The position numbers and the translations under genes are program-made. The notes beneath the pieces were generated by a model. That model was not told the DNA's origin, did no database searches, and was given only the letters and a program-made list of their open reading frames with translations. A stretch of 64,000 nucleotides of DNA from Durusdinium trenchii. Taxonomy: Eukaryota; Sar; Dinophyceae; Suessiales; Symbiodiniaceae. This document shows, in pieces, positions 44,483-56,250 of the stretch (position 1 is the first letter of the stretch; each line of letters opens with the position of its first letter). The DNA lies in assembly GCA_963970005.1 (NCBI GenBank), contig CAXAMN010006591.1, positions 162,498 through 226,497 on the forward strand, read 5' to 3'.

Positions 44483-46261
44483 GCGCCAACAACGTAGTCG
44501 AATCCCAACTGGGCCCCGCTACCACTTATTGTGGTAGCCGGAGCCTGGCGCAACCTTGGAAAAAGTCAAGCACACAACGCCGCGGTCCCTCTTTCTGCTG
44601 ATGCGGGCATGGAGCCGCAATGGGTTTCAGTGTCATCCCCGTGATCACCTGTGCATTCAATGCAAAGGAGGAAACTCTAGTGTCCTTTGACTCCTAGGCC
44701 CACGCTGGGCCAAATTTGGGAATTTGTAATTTTCCCAACTTCATACTTCATCCTCCACTTGTTGTGGAACATCACCATGTCGGAAATTTAGTCGTCCATA
44801 CGAGAGCTATGTTACTGGGAGCTTGAGACCCATAGATTACACAATTATAGAATTTGGCAATCAGGATGTGGAAAGGAGAAAACTACTGTATATAGATCCA
44901 TCTAGCACAGCTACGGCCGTTTGGCACAGCGGGTTTTGGTGCATGGAGGTTTGTTGTCATTTCTAGTCGATGTACTGAATGGAGTTGATTGCTGTTGTCA
45001 AATCGCCCGAGCTGCAATTTTTGATGAGTCGTGGTGAGCTTCGTGTTTTTCGATGATTTGGGGTGAAGTGCGGCGATTTGTGACCATTCTCACAGAACAT
45101 GCGGGTTTCCGCAACTGAGGACAGGCCACCAGAAGAAGAGCCAGAAAGGAGCTGGAGGTGTCGCGATGGATGTTACGAAGGCTCAACTCAAGCGCTTTCT
45201 TCGTGACCATCATGCCTTCAGGTGTTTGGGCTTTGCTGATGCGTCTGGTTGTGCGGTTTTTCTGATCGTGCAGGCTCGCTCTGGACCAGTGGAGAAGGCA
45301 GGTACCACATGTAATTGTTGAAGTGACAGTTACCCTAAATTCATGCAAACCGATGCATTGTCCCATGGTATGGTATCCCGCCGTTTTCAATTTAGTTTCA
45401 TTGGCAGGGTCTGGATGCAGCCTGGCCATCCAACATGACAGCAGAGGACAGCATCTCAAACGACAGCGTTTCGTTTTGTTTCAGTGAACCGGGATTCCAC
45501 TTCCAACTTGAGGCATGCGCTGAATGCGCGCAGGTGTGTAAGCAAATTGACCTTGCTGATCCTTGCTGGCATCTACCCTGTGCCTGTGCCTTTCCCAATC
45601 ACAAGATCTTCAATTCGGTGTGAAGATGTGCCAGGTGTGTTTGCAGAATTGTGCATTGTTTCAGCTGAATTCATGGACTGGGGCCACAGCGTGCGGGTTG
45701 TGTGTCCAAGCTGGATGCCTTGGCCAGTTTCAAAACCAGATGAGAATGACGCCCACGCCGATGCCGCTGGGCTTTGCCAACTCAAAGGCCCGTGCTTGAA
45801 GCAAAAAGCCAAACTCAAGCAAGGACTGCACGGAGTCCAAGTGCACCCAAGGAAGCCCAAAGGAAGTAAGTAATGTAGGAGTCCAAAGCTCAGTCGGCCA
45901 AAAGCTGCCCAATGTCAAGCAGCTGGCCTGCCGTAGTTGAATGATGTTGAATGGACACAGATTGCAAGGTCAGTGGCTTGGGCTTCCGGCAGTCCCAAGA
46001 AGTGGCATTTGTGGCTTTGTGGGTTCTTTATTTTCTGGCATGTTTTTTCGGCGCGCGGCCGAATATTGGCCGCCTTCAGGTGAATCTAAGGCGCTGTTGG
46101 CCCTTTTTTTTCTCTCTCTCTCTCTGGATGTGCTTTGCTTTGATTTTTGGCGTGGAGAGATTAAACGCTTTCACTCGGGTTTCGCTCTCCAGCTTTCCTT
46201 GTGGAGATGGCCGACGTCTATGCCTATGCATTGTTGCCTTTGCCTTCTTTCAACGCGATTG
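44483..46261. other. Gene-free stretch
   Basis: A perfect 8-bp stem with a 5-base loop (GCTACCAC, TTATT, GTGGTAGC) lies at 44518-44538 just upstream of the copia relic. The open frames near 45430-45870 and 45940-46290 have no motif. A CT microsatellite is at about 46111-46125. Confidence 0.45.
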
Positions 46262-46345
46262 TCACGAAAGGTAACCCCTCAGGGGATACCTTGAGTTTGT
46301 CTTGCGAAGCAAGTGTTGGCTCGTTCGGGTCTAACAATTGATGTC
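46262..46345. repeat. TCACGAAAGGT hairpin repeat, copy 1
   Basis: TCACGAAA is followed by a hairpin (GGTAACCCC, TCA, GGGGATACC, 46270-46290), then TTGAGTTTGT, then a second small hairpin (CTTGCGAAGCAAG, 46301-46313), then a tail shared with copy 2. On the complement it can also be read as DKLKVSPEGLPFV. Confidence 0.7.
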
Positions 46346-46581
46346 TGAATTCAACCTCCCCCTTGGAACTGATATTTCAATCCTAACCCTCCTGAGAATT
46401 GATATTTCAATACAGACCCTCCCCGGGATCAAGTGGATTTGAAGTGGTTCGCTGCCCGCTGCGGATCTGTCGATCATCGTCGCATTCAGCAGATCATTCC
46501 AAACCGCAGCGTCTCGGGTGTTTGCTAGGAACAAGGACGCTACTAGGGGCTTTTTGCAGCTGGGAATCTGCAACTTTTTGA

Positions 46582-46662
46582 TCACGAAAGGTAGCCCTTT
46601 AGGGGATACCTTGAGTTTGTCTTGCAAAGCAAGTGTTGGCGCGTCCGGGTCTAATAATTGAT
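46582..46662. repeat. TCACGAAAGGT hairpin repeat, copy 2
   Basis: This has the same layout as copy 1, with GGTAGCCC, TTTA, GGGGATACC and CTTGCAAAGCAAG. The tail GTGTTGGCGCGTCCGGGTCT also matches copy 1 with a few changes. A C-rich, partly homopolymeric stretch follows (46673-46760). Confidence 0.7.
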
Positions 46663-46851
46663 CATTCAATTCAACTCCCCCCCCTCGAATTGATTTCTCA
46701 ATACAGCCCCCCCCCCGCCCCCTAGGATTTTTTTTTAAAACACACCCCCCCCCCCCCTCTAAATTTGGAGAATGTCTTCGTGAGCCTCTCATGATTTCAG
46801 GATAGTTGAAACCCTCTTGAACATTCAGAAAGAGTGCATATGAAATTCCAA

Positions 46852-46905
46852 TCACGAAAGGTGTTCCCCGAGGGGATACATACCTAGAGTTTGTTTTGTG
46901 AAGCA
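46852..46905. repeat. TCACGAAAGGT hairpin repeat, copy 3
   Basis: TCACGAAAGGTGTTCCCC, GA, GGGGATACATACC, then TAGAGTTTGTTTTGTGAAGCA. The central CCCC/GGGG pairing is kept, with an enlarged internal loop. The neighbouring block CGTCTTCGTGAGCCTC at about 46926 repeats one at about 46773. Confidence 0.65.
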
Positions 46906-47177
46906 CGTCAATTCTCTCCTGGGGAACGTCTTCGTGAGCCTCTTATGGTTTCAGGATAGTTCAAATCCTATGATGCTCCGATTCAATGCTCACCGATGAT
47001 CTGAGCCATGGGGCAAGTTTGTTTTCCTCGGAATCTTTTTGAACATTTCGAGAGCATATGTTTGAACATTTAGAGTGCATATGAACATATATCTACGACA
47101 GGTCGCCTCCGAGGGAATAAATCACCATGTCGAACATTGCATGTTTGTTCCTGCCTCTCGCGTTCTCTTCTCTTCCC

Positions 47178-48000
47178 GCTGTCCTACCTTTCGTGTCTCC
47201 CTCCTCTCAAGTGGTGTTTGTTTCATTGGCTGAACGGAGGGGCCCTCCCGTAGCCATATTTGCAGTGGATTTCCACCACACCACCGTTTACACCACACCA
47301 CGGCTTTATACACCAACCGCCGTTTACACCACACCACGGTTTACACAAACCACCATTTACACCAAACCATGTTTTGCACTAACCACCGTTTACACCGCAC
47401 CACGGTTTACACCAGCCACAGCTTACACCAAACCACGTTTTGCACCAACCACCGTTTACAACAAACCACGTTTACGCCAAACCACGGTTTACAACACCAA
47501 ACCAATTTTACACCAACTACCGTTTACACCAAGCCACCGCCACCGACCACCATGTACACTAAGCCACGTTTACACCAAGCACCGTTTACACCAAACCACG
47601 GTTTACACCAACCACCGTTTACACCCAACCACGGTTTACACCAACCGCAGTTTACATGAAACCTACGCATGCTCAACCAATAAACCGTGGTGTCAAGGGT
47701 GGTTGGTGTAAAACGTGGTTTGGTGCAAACGGTAGTTGGTGTAAACCGTGCAGTGATGTATATAAACGGTGGTTGGTGTAAACGTGGTTTGGTGTAAACG
47801 GTGGTTGGTGTAAAACGTTGTTTGGTGGAAGCTGTGGTTGGTGCAGTGTAAACCGTGGTGTGGTGTAGACGGTGGTTGGTGTAAAATGTGGTTTGGTGTA
47901 AACGGTGGTTGGTATATAGCCGTGGGGCTGTGGGGTGGTGTAAAACCCTTTCCACCTTCCGGCTTTCCTGCCTTTCGTCTCTCCTTCTTCTCGAGTGTGC
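47178..48000. repeat. Inverted GGTTTACACC / GGTGTAAACC minisatellite
   Basis: The left arm (47272-47660) is in ACCACCGTTTACACCAAACC orientation. The right arm (47695-47930) is in the opposite GGTTTGGTGTAAACGGTGG orientation, with about 35 bp between them, so the locus can form a very large hairpin. The arms are bounded by a direct repeat: CTACCTTTCGTGTCTCCCTC near 47184 and CTGCCTTTCGTCTCTCCTTC near 47968. The same unit forms the array at 38620. Confidence 0.85.
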
Positions 48001-48171
48001 CATTGGGCAGGCTGCTTGAGCATGGGTGCTAGCTTGGCTCAGCCGTCTTTCATGTCAGAGAAATGGGGGCCCCAATTATTATTGAACCTCATTTCTAAAG
48101 AACCACCCCTCCCAACTTGAGGGCATGTATTGCTTTGTTGCACCCTTGTTTGGATGATGATGTGGATATGT

Positions 48172-50199
48172 ATATATATATATATAATGGGCCCTCCCGT
48201 CGTAAATTATTCCAGGGTGGGGTCACCTCCAGGAATAATTTTTTCAGAATAACTTTTTTCGGAATATTAAAAACAACAGGTGTGGGTCGATGGTACCGTG
48301 GAATAATAAAGTAGGAATGTGAAGGTACCCTGGAATAATATTTGGTCGAATGTGAAGGTACCCTGGAATAATATTTGGTCGGTTTTTGGTGGGCAAAAAC
48401 TAGTAAGGCTTCTGGTGAGGGGTTGGTATCTTTGGGTTGGTTCTAGCAGCACAAATACTGATAAAGCTTGTGGTGCGCAGGCCTTGCCTGTACTACATGT
48501 TTGCCATAAAACAGAAATTGCCTCCCTCATGTGTCTATTGGTTTCTATGATTCACCCTTAGAGGTTTTCTGGAAACCATGTGTAGTGGGGTGAGGTTCTT
48601 GAGTGCATGGCCATTAAACACAGGGGGTAGCCCAGTACGTAAAAGCAGCTGACAAGCAGGGAAAGATAAAAGACCTGAGACGTATGAAAAGTGGAAGCGA
48701 TGAACTCGTAGCCTTGTAGATGGGTTGGAAAGCTCGGAGCTCCCCGGTTGGTATTTTGGGTTAGTCTTAGGAGCCTAGGAGCACAAATACTAGTAACTAG
48801 GGTTGGAAAGCTTGGTAAGGTTGGATGTTTTGGGTTTGTTTCTTCTTTCCAGCAAAGGCAGGGCAGGTGATATTATGCCAGGCCCCCACCAGAACAGAAC
48901 CACCCCTGGAATAGTTTTATCTTGCGCCGGAGATAGGGAGCAGAATGCAAATTACTAGTAATTAAGTCTTCTGGTATGGATTGGGAAAGCTTGAGGTTTG
49001 GGTTAGGTATAGAGGCAAACAGGGGAGGTGATATTATTCTAGGCCCCTACCAGAACTGAACCACCCCTGGAATAATTTCTGGTGGTTATGGAGATTGTGT
49101 ACAGGAGGGCAAAAACTAGTAAGGCTTTTGGTGAGGGGTTGGTATCTTTGGGCTGGTTCTAGCTTAGCAGCACAAATACTAATAAAGCTTGTGGTGCGCA
49201 GGCCTTGCCTGTACTACATGTTTGCCATAAAACAGAAATTGCCTCCCTCATGTGTCTATTGGTTTCTATGAATCACCCTTAGAGGTTTTCTGGAAAGCAT
49301 GTGTAGTGGGGTGAGGTTCTTGAGTGCATGGCCATTAAAAGCAGGGGATAGCCCAGTACGGAAAAGCAGCTGACACTGACAAGCAGGAAAAAATAAAAGA
49401 GCTGAGACGCATGAAAAGTGGAAGCGGTGAACTCGTAGCCTTGTAGATGGGTTGGAAAGCTCGGAGTTCCCCGGTTGGTATTTTGGGTTAGTCTTAGGAG
49501 CCTAGGAGCACAAATACTAGTAACTAGGGTTGGAAAGCTTGGTAAGGTTGGATGTTTTGGGTTTGTTTCTTCTTTCCAGCAACAGACAGGGCAGGTGATA
49601 TTATGCCAGGCCCCCACCAGAACAGAACCACCCCTGGAATAATTTTATCGTGTGCAGGAAATAGGGAGCAGAATGAACATGTAACATTACTAGCAATTAA
49701 GTCTTCTGGTATGGGTTGGGAAAGCTTGAGGTTTAAGGGCTTTGTGACGGGTTTTGGGTGAGGCATAGTGGCAGGCAGGGTTGGGTATAGAGGCAAACAG
49801 GGGAGGTGATATTATTCTAGGCCCCTACCAGAACTGAACCACCCCTGGAATAATTTCTGGTGGTTATGGAGGTTGTATACAGGAGGCAAAAACTAGTAAG
49901 GCTTCTGGTGAGGAGTTGGTATCTTTGGGTTAGTTCTAGCAGCGCAAGTACTAGTAAAGCTTGTGGTGTGCAGGCCTTGCCTTTACTACATGTTTGCCAA
50001 AGAAAGAAACTGCCTCCCTCAGGATGCCATATAGACTGCATGTTGCAAGTTGCTTTAAAATATTCCTGACAACTCTTCACATATGGAATAATTTTTGGCA
50101 ACCATTAGGTCCTACACCCCGGAATAATAAAAAAACTATTCTGGGGCCCCATCCAGCCCAGGGCCCCAGATGGGAGGCCCCATTATATATATATATATA
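48172..50199. mobile_element. TIR-bounded 2-kb repeat region
   Basis: The left end reads TA repeats, then ATGGGCCCTCCC (about 48187-48198). The right end reads GGGAGGCCCCAT, then TA repeats (about 50171-50199), so the ends are inverted copies inside TA tracts. The inside contains a tandem duplication with a period of about 720-780 bp: about 48390-49100, 49110-49875 and a partial third copy at 49889-50010. It also contains about a dozen GGAATAAT strings, often as CCACCCCTGGAATAAT. No transposase is present. This fits a non-autonomous DNA transposon that grew by internal duplication, but flank duplication beyond TA cannot be shown. Confidence 0.6.
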
Positions 50200-53196
50200 T
50201 GTGGTAGCTTAAAGACGTGTATATAGAACCGTTTTGCCGGAGCGGCTCCAAGCTGCTGCTTTGGAGGGATGATTGCGGTGTGTCACCGCGAGGATACTGT
50301 GAGGCAAGCTGTCGCCGAAGCGCTGGCAACTCAGAAGCTCACTAGTTGGCACAGGGATTTCCCTTTACAATCTGTAGATCCGTAGGGCATGTTCAACAAG
50401 CCAAGAAGAAACATTTTTGTGCCTCAACAGCTTGGAAGCGTCACCGTGACAGAGAATGCTAAGCACCAGGTCGTCTGCAGCACAAATTGCGAAGGACTAT
50501 GCCACGGCGTTTTCCAGATCCTTGAAGGACAGCATAGACTCGACTCGATGAACTTAGACGGTAGGTTGCAGACTAACAACATCTGCTTGGTTGCTCTGAG
50601 GGTCGTGCAGGGAGGTCTTTGAAACCCAATGCAGTTTGTGTTGTAACGGGTGTGGCGTTGTGGCACGACATTTTTTGTATCCTGTTGGTATGGACTTTGA
50701 TGTGAGGATGCCTCCTGGCCCACAAGGCTTGTGACAGGCAGATGGCCTCAACACAAACGGAAGGTCAAAAATAGTTGGGATTGAGCACAGGCTGCCAGTT
50801 GATTTAGTTTGATACAGTGTATGTGTATATTTATATGTGCTCTATATATACACATATGCCTTGATATTTATTGTTTTCTCCATCGTGCCTTGCTAGCGAG
50901 GTTCATCAAAGGACCAAAAGCTCACCCACGAGGAAGCTCCATCTCACAAAGTCCACCGACCTGCTCAACACTCACTTGTTTCGAGTGCTCCGACTGCTCA
51001 AGAACTTTCTGACACTTCCAAGGTGGTGCGCACTGCCGGGCACGAGAAGGCGCGACACCAGTTGCCTGTTTACTGAACCAACTTAGCATTTTGTTCATGA
51101 TGTTTGTGGAGTTTGCACGGCTTGGTTTTCGGTTGACTACCTGGTGGACCCCAAAGAGAAGAAGACAGGGCATAGTTTCGTTCTAGTTTCTTCTCGAGAC
51201 CTTTGACACTTTCTTTGTTTGCTTCTTTTCGTAACGTCAGCCAGTTGAGTTCTCCTCGCTTTAGGAAAAATGTGTTTTGGGGGAAGGGAGGTGCAATTAC
51301 TTGAGCGGTGATTCTTGATTTTGCACTACCCCCTCGGATGCCCTCCCTGGTGCGTTCTGTATTCAGACATCATATAAACCACAGTGCTTATGTGCTTTGT
51401 CACGTGCAGTGCTACCAAGAGCAAGAAGTCAACAACGCGGCAGTGGATTTGAAGGTACGGTCACAGAACAGTTACACCTGACTGGTTTCCAAACATGCTT
51501 TCACTGCGCGCGCAGACAACCAGGCACCAAACCATCCCTTTGTAGACATGCGGTTTCTATGGCAAGTGAGAAAATGGTACCAACTGCATTAGGATGTGCG
51601 CATTTCTGTTTGTATCCTTTGACTGCTGCTGCTGCTGCTACAAACTACGTAGTCCTGATTGTTTATTCGTTGTTGTTGGGGGCTCAAGAATTTCTTGCTT
51701 TCTTCATGCCGGGTACTTTTTGTTCGCCCCATTTGCGCAAGTGTTTTTTTGCTTATTTATTTCTAGTGTCCCTTTCTTTCGAGGAGTTTTGTCGGTCTCC
51801 TCAAATCTGTTGATGCAAAATGAGATGCTGCATGAGGCTGAGTCGCTCGACTCAGTGTCCAGGTTTATAAAGGCCAAGTGCTCAAAAGCAATCCCTCAAC
51901 ACCAAATTACTATACTCAGTACATGCAAATCACCACCAATCTGTTGTTCTGATTTAAGGAGTATTTGTGCACCCGCTCTGCACTATTGCGCCTTGCAACT
52001 TTGTAGCTTCCTCAGTTGAAGTAAGCTGGCACGCTTGGAGGGGTTGTCCATCCGAGGATATGTGGATGTTTGGCAGTGCACTTGTTTCGTCCTCAGCGCA
52101 GTTGTTACTTCCTTTGCAAACCCTTTGAAGCTTTCGCCTGCGTTGCCGTTCATCTTGAGAAGATGGAGCCTCACCAGCTCAGGCTGCTCCGCTGGCTGCA
52201 TTTTGCACAAACCACGGCTGGAAAGAGCAGTTCAGTGGTCCTAAGTAAGAATGAACAGTCAGAGGGGCATTTCAATGAGCAATACGATTCGTTGCAGGTT
52301 TCCACAATTCAGTCTTAGTGCAGGCAAATTTATTGCACTTACTGTATCTGTGTATTTAATTGTATTTAGCAACATATTCTAGACCTTATAGGACCTGCTT
52401 GAATAGACGTGACTAGACGTTCTCTTCAACCACGAAGCTGCCGAGATAATAGGAAATTGTGTAAAACACTCGTGACTCATGACGGAGAGATCGAAAACAA
52501 AAGAAACTCCACGTGCGCAGACAGCAAGGACAGTAGATTTGCTTACAGTGATTGATGATTGGACCTCGTCACAATACCGAATTGGACAAAGTTATAATTA
52601 GGCTCTCACAGTTTGTGATATATGATATGATTCATTGTTTTGTCACGCCATGTCAGTGTGACAAGTGTGTCGCTTGAGGCCGCAACTGCCTCGTGGAAGC
52701 AGGTTAAGGCTGCATGAAACGGGCTCCTAGAAGTCTGAGGGACATTTGGCCTTGCAGAACTTGCAGACCCTGCGGATTTGCAAGGCCCGAGCTCGAGGCA
52801 AGAAGCGCTGCACTTAGGATGGCATGTGTGTGGCGACCGACTTTTCCACTCTGGGTGGGTGAGGTTTGATGCTGGCCAAGAGTACGAGCCATCGAAGCAA
52901 GCTGGCCCAAATCTGTACGAGCAATCAGCTTAGCTTGGAAGTGCACGATGCCGCTTTCAGAACTAGAACGAGGGCGGGAGGGTTTGGAGAAGTGCTTGGG
53001 AGTCATGGTGCAAAAATGTGGGTATATAATTGCATTAAGGCACTTTGACTTTGACTGTATACATACTTTGTACAGTTTGTTACCTCCGCCAATCCGCCGT
53101 TTTGGTTCAGTTCCCCTTTGTAAGCGAGCTGGCACGAAAGAGTTCCCAGTCTCTGTCAGTTCAGCTTTGAGTGCAAGCTTCTGTCTGCAATCAGCC
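50200..53196. other. Gene-free stretch upstream of the CCCH gene
   Basis: No convincing gene was seen. Open frames at 50389-50622, 51397-51813 and 51594-52019 lack motifs. The last 250 bases are an open in-frame extension of the CCCH gene and are taken as its 5' untranslated region. Confidence 0.5.
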
Positions 53197-54068
53197 ATGT
53201 CTGCAAGGACCCTGAAGCTCCTGTCAGAGCCAGACCCTTCCGGAAAGGAGTCTGAATGCTCAAAGATGGGGATGGACCCTTCTGGTGCTCCAGCAGCACC
53301 AGGTCCTGCCAAAGAGTCCGTGGAGTCTTCGACTCCGCCACCACCTCCGGGCTTAGAGTTATCTGCGCCTCCTGGTCAGCTTGGAAAGGCGTCTGTCTCA
53401 GAGTTTGTTGAGGATGCCTGCCTGTCCAGCGGTGGGAGTACTCGTTTTGAAGAAGATGGTGATGTGGAACAAACTGCATTTTACTCGCAGGATTGGGAGC
53501 TTTCAGCTTGGGGCCAATCCTTCACGTATCCAACCTACTCGATGTATGAAACTGGTGCTCCTGCACCACCTTCTGAGGGCGCAATTCTTTCCACAACTCC
53601 GCTTTGTCCACCAGCTTTGGCTCCTCATACTCCTCTCAGCAATGCTTGGGAATGGTCAGCACCTCATGAAATTGCGAATGGATTGGTCCACCAGCCTGAG
53701 CCAACCTTCTTTGCAAACTACGGAGGCTCAGTCCAAGCCGGGCCTGAATTACAATCACAAATTGCCACGCTAAGATCGGTGGCGCACGAGAGTGGGAACT
53801 GCAAGCCATGCGCCTTTGTTTACACCAAAGGGTGCCAAAGTGGTGCGTCCCTCCCTCAGCTTGTTGTTTTGTTGATAGGAGAAGCAAGCGTAATACGCAA
53901 GTTGTGTGAACAGACAATTGATGACAGTTGTGTATAGTGTATGCCAACCTGAGGCAGTGTGCCTTTTGCCACATTTGCCCACCTGGTGAGAAAGATCGAA
54001 GAAAGAAGGTCAAGCACATCATGGCGAGGCACAGCTTGATGACATGTGCAAGCGTTCATTGGTTGTAG
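53197..54068 (+). CDS. CCCH zinc-finger protein, two exons
   Basis: Exon 1 (53197-53846) starts MSARTLKLLSEPDPSGK. It has a Pro-rich stretch (SSTPPPPPGLELSAPP) and a low-complexity acidic and aromatic middle, and ends HESGNCKPCAFVYTKGCQSG. A 107-bp GT-AG intron (53847-53953) is removed in phase 2. Exon 2 (53954-54068) continues A-QCAFCHICPPGEKDRRKKVK and ends HW-L-stop. Together they make the finger C-x7-C-x5-C-x2-H-like signature (PCAFVYTKGC, then QCAFCHIC) followed by a basic KDRRKKVKH tail. This single-finger architecture is common in dinoflagellates, and the basic tail suits RNA binding. A role in post-transcriptional control is inference. The open frame extends upstream to 52948, but MSAR is the first Met in a good position. 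Confidence 0.7.
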
Positions 54069-56101
54069 CATGTTGTAGCATGTTGTGGCTTATTTTGGCA
54101 AGGCAAAGGCAATGATGCGTGCTGGTTGGGGTTGAAATGGGACAATGCTAGATGGAAAGCCCTAGACCTAGGCCTAGACTATATATATATATAGATTCTG
54201 GATAATGATCCTAGACTCTCAGACAGCACCAGAGGGATAGAACTGGCACATGCCCAACAATTTTCAATTTTGTGCTTCAGAAGCTTGCAGGATCCGTCGT
54301 AAAGGTGGCAAGCCTGTGGATGGTGATTGAGATCAATCATGTTCGTCGGAGAGGCAGTCATGCAGCGAGCATTTTGCATGCCCTTCGTTCCTTTGTGGCA
54401 GGACGCTTTCTTGACACGGTTTTGTCTTCGCAAGAAATGCGGTCAGTCCTTGTCACAAGCAAAGCGCGAATCGATCTAAGGTTGTTGTGCGTCTGAACAG
54501 ATGCATCGCCACGCCTGCGCGAGTCCTGTGCATGTTTAGGCATGCTCACTAGCAAAGACTCTCAATTCATTTAAACGTCCAAAAGGGACTGGTTGGAAGC
54601 TCATGCACACTTGGGATTGCTACGTAGGAGATCACCGAACAGGTGTTCTCAGACGTGTTGCAAGCAGTGAATGAGTGGCTTAAAAGGAATACTTATACAA
54701 GCTTAAGCAGCTTTATTCGAGAAGTGTGCAAGCCAGCATCTTGACAGATCTTGCAAAGGAGTCTCGCATGCGAATGAGGCCCTCACTTTTTCATGAAGAT
54801 CGAGACAAGAGGCTTGCCATTCTTTGTGCACTTTTGACGTGGCCTTCCTGTGCATGAAAACAGGCGAGTGAATATGGGTGGGGAGTAAAGCGGATCAAAG
54901 TAATGCAGACAGAGCACGTGGGAGGACAATATAAAATGTAATCATAATCGAGGTATATTGTACCGTACCTATTGATGAAAAGTTCCGGTCCATATATATA
55001 TAAATATGTATATATGAAATTGATTGAAATTGCCTTGATTTTCTTTCTACAGTTCATATTTCATGAAAAAAACATATATATATATATGTGGTTAGCGTTG
55101 TGCATATATGTATATATATATATATGTATATATATATATTACAGTGTAAAGCTTCATGTACGCTCATCTTCACCTCAAGGGCATGGTAGTGGGGCACTCT
55201 TGATCTCCTTGCCTTTGACTTCTCAGCTAAGGCTGCCTGTTCATTTCATTGCTCATCCTCTTGCCTACCTTGGGTCTTGTGTTCTCCTTGGCCTTGTCGC
55301 CGTCTTGTTGCCTCCTCTCCTGGAGGTTTTCATTCGCTGTGCCAGCTCAGGCCCCAGTGGTTATCCCTGAGGCTGTTGGCCCTGACTTAGAGAGGCGTGC
55401 TCGCTGGCCGGCTACCAGAGCAGTGGATATTGATACATGCCCTGAATCGTCTGACCCTTGCTTTGGAGCGAGCAACCAACAGCCCAATGCTTTGACTACT
55501 CCAGTGGCACATTTGATTCTCACAGTGGAGATTCTATGATCGACTTACAAGCAGGCTTTACGAGCTCCTCGCCTATGAAGGGTGTTGGGACAAGCCGAGC
55601 TTGCAAGCCGGAATGGCAATGACTTCCTCCTCTTGCAGGATGCTTCCAAAGTCGCTGGAGGAGGTTGGCCAGGTCTCCATGCTAGAGCACTAGGAGAAGT
55701 CAGGAGGGAATCAAGGCCAGAAGACTCTGGGCCTCATACAGTGGATTTTGGCACATGATATCGATGCGGCACTTCAGGAAGACACCGCAGGTGTGAGGGA
55801 GGTCCTTGCCTTGTTGGCTACATCAACAGAGCAGGCGAACTACGACAACGGAGAGTGGACAATTTGCTTTCCTGATCAGCCTACGCGAAGAGCCTCCCAT
55901 TCAGCTCTTTCAGGAGCGCGCTAGCACGGGCCGTCCATTCAACACCTTAATTCCTCCGGCATGGACCGCTACAATTCTGAGCTATATCAAGGATATGGAG
56001 GTGCTGGCCTAGAAGAAGCCGGACACATAGAGAAAAAAGCCAATGTCTCCAAGGAGAACGCCAACTCCGAAGGGAGACAGGAAAAACATACAACCACAAC
56101 A
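54069..56101. other. Gene-free stretch with TA microsatellites
   Basis: TA arrays lie at about 54178-54194 and 55071-55140, the latter long and self-complementary. Open frames at 54972-55370 and 55249-55539 are unremarkable. No gene is called. Confidence 0.5.
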
Positions 56102-56250
56102 CACAACATCTAAACTCCTTGAGAAGGCGATGTAAAAAAACACACACACAACATACAATCACAAATACAGAAAACACACAGCCACACCAAACAATCACAA
56201 CACACAACCACAATACAACCACAATGCTCAAACACAACCACGAACACATA
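56102..56250 (+). repeat. CACAAC-type repeat
   Basis: Irregular repeats of CACAACCACAA and ACACACAACA run across about 150 bases. Minus-strand frames full of Val, Cys and Trp across it are artefacts. Confidence 0.8.

Larger units (their letters stand above)
46346..47177. other. Poly-C and duplicated blocks around hairpin repeats
   Basis: Blocks such as TTGATATTTCAAT (near 46370 and 46400) and CTTCGTGAGCCTC (near 46773 and 46930) occur twice, as does AACATT followed by AGTGCATATGAA (near 46820 and 47066). C runs of 8 to 14 lie at about 46676-46760. There is no gene; the minus-strand frame of 191 codons is made of these repeats. Confidence 0.5.

Noticed and set aside
46262..46320. Hammerhead ribozyme suggested by CACGAAAGG next to stems
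   Set aside because: The required CTGATGA segment is absent upstream of all four copies.
47127..48003. Frames rich in HTTVYTKPRFTP across the inverted minisatellite
   Set aside because: They are repeat-derived; equivalent text appears at the separate array at 38620.
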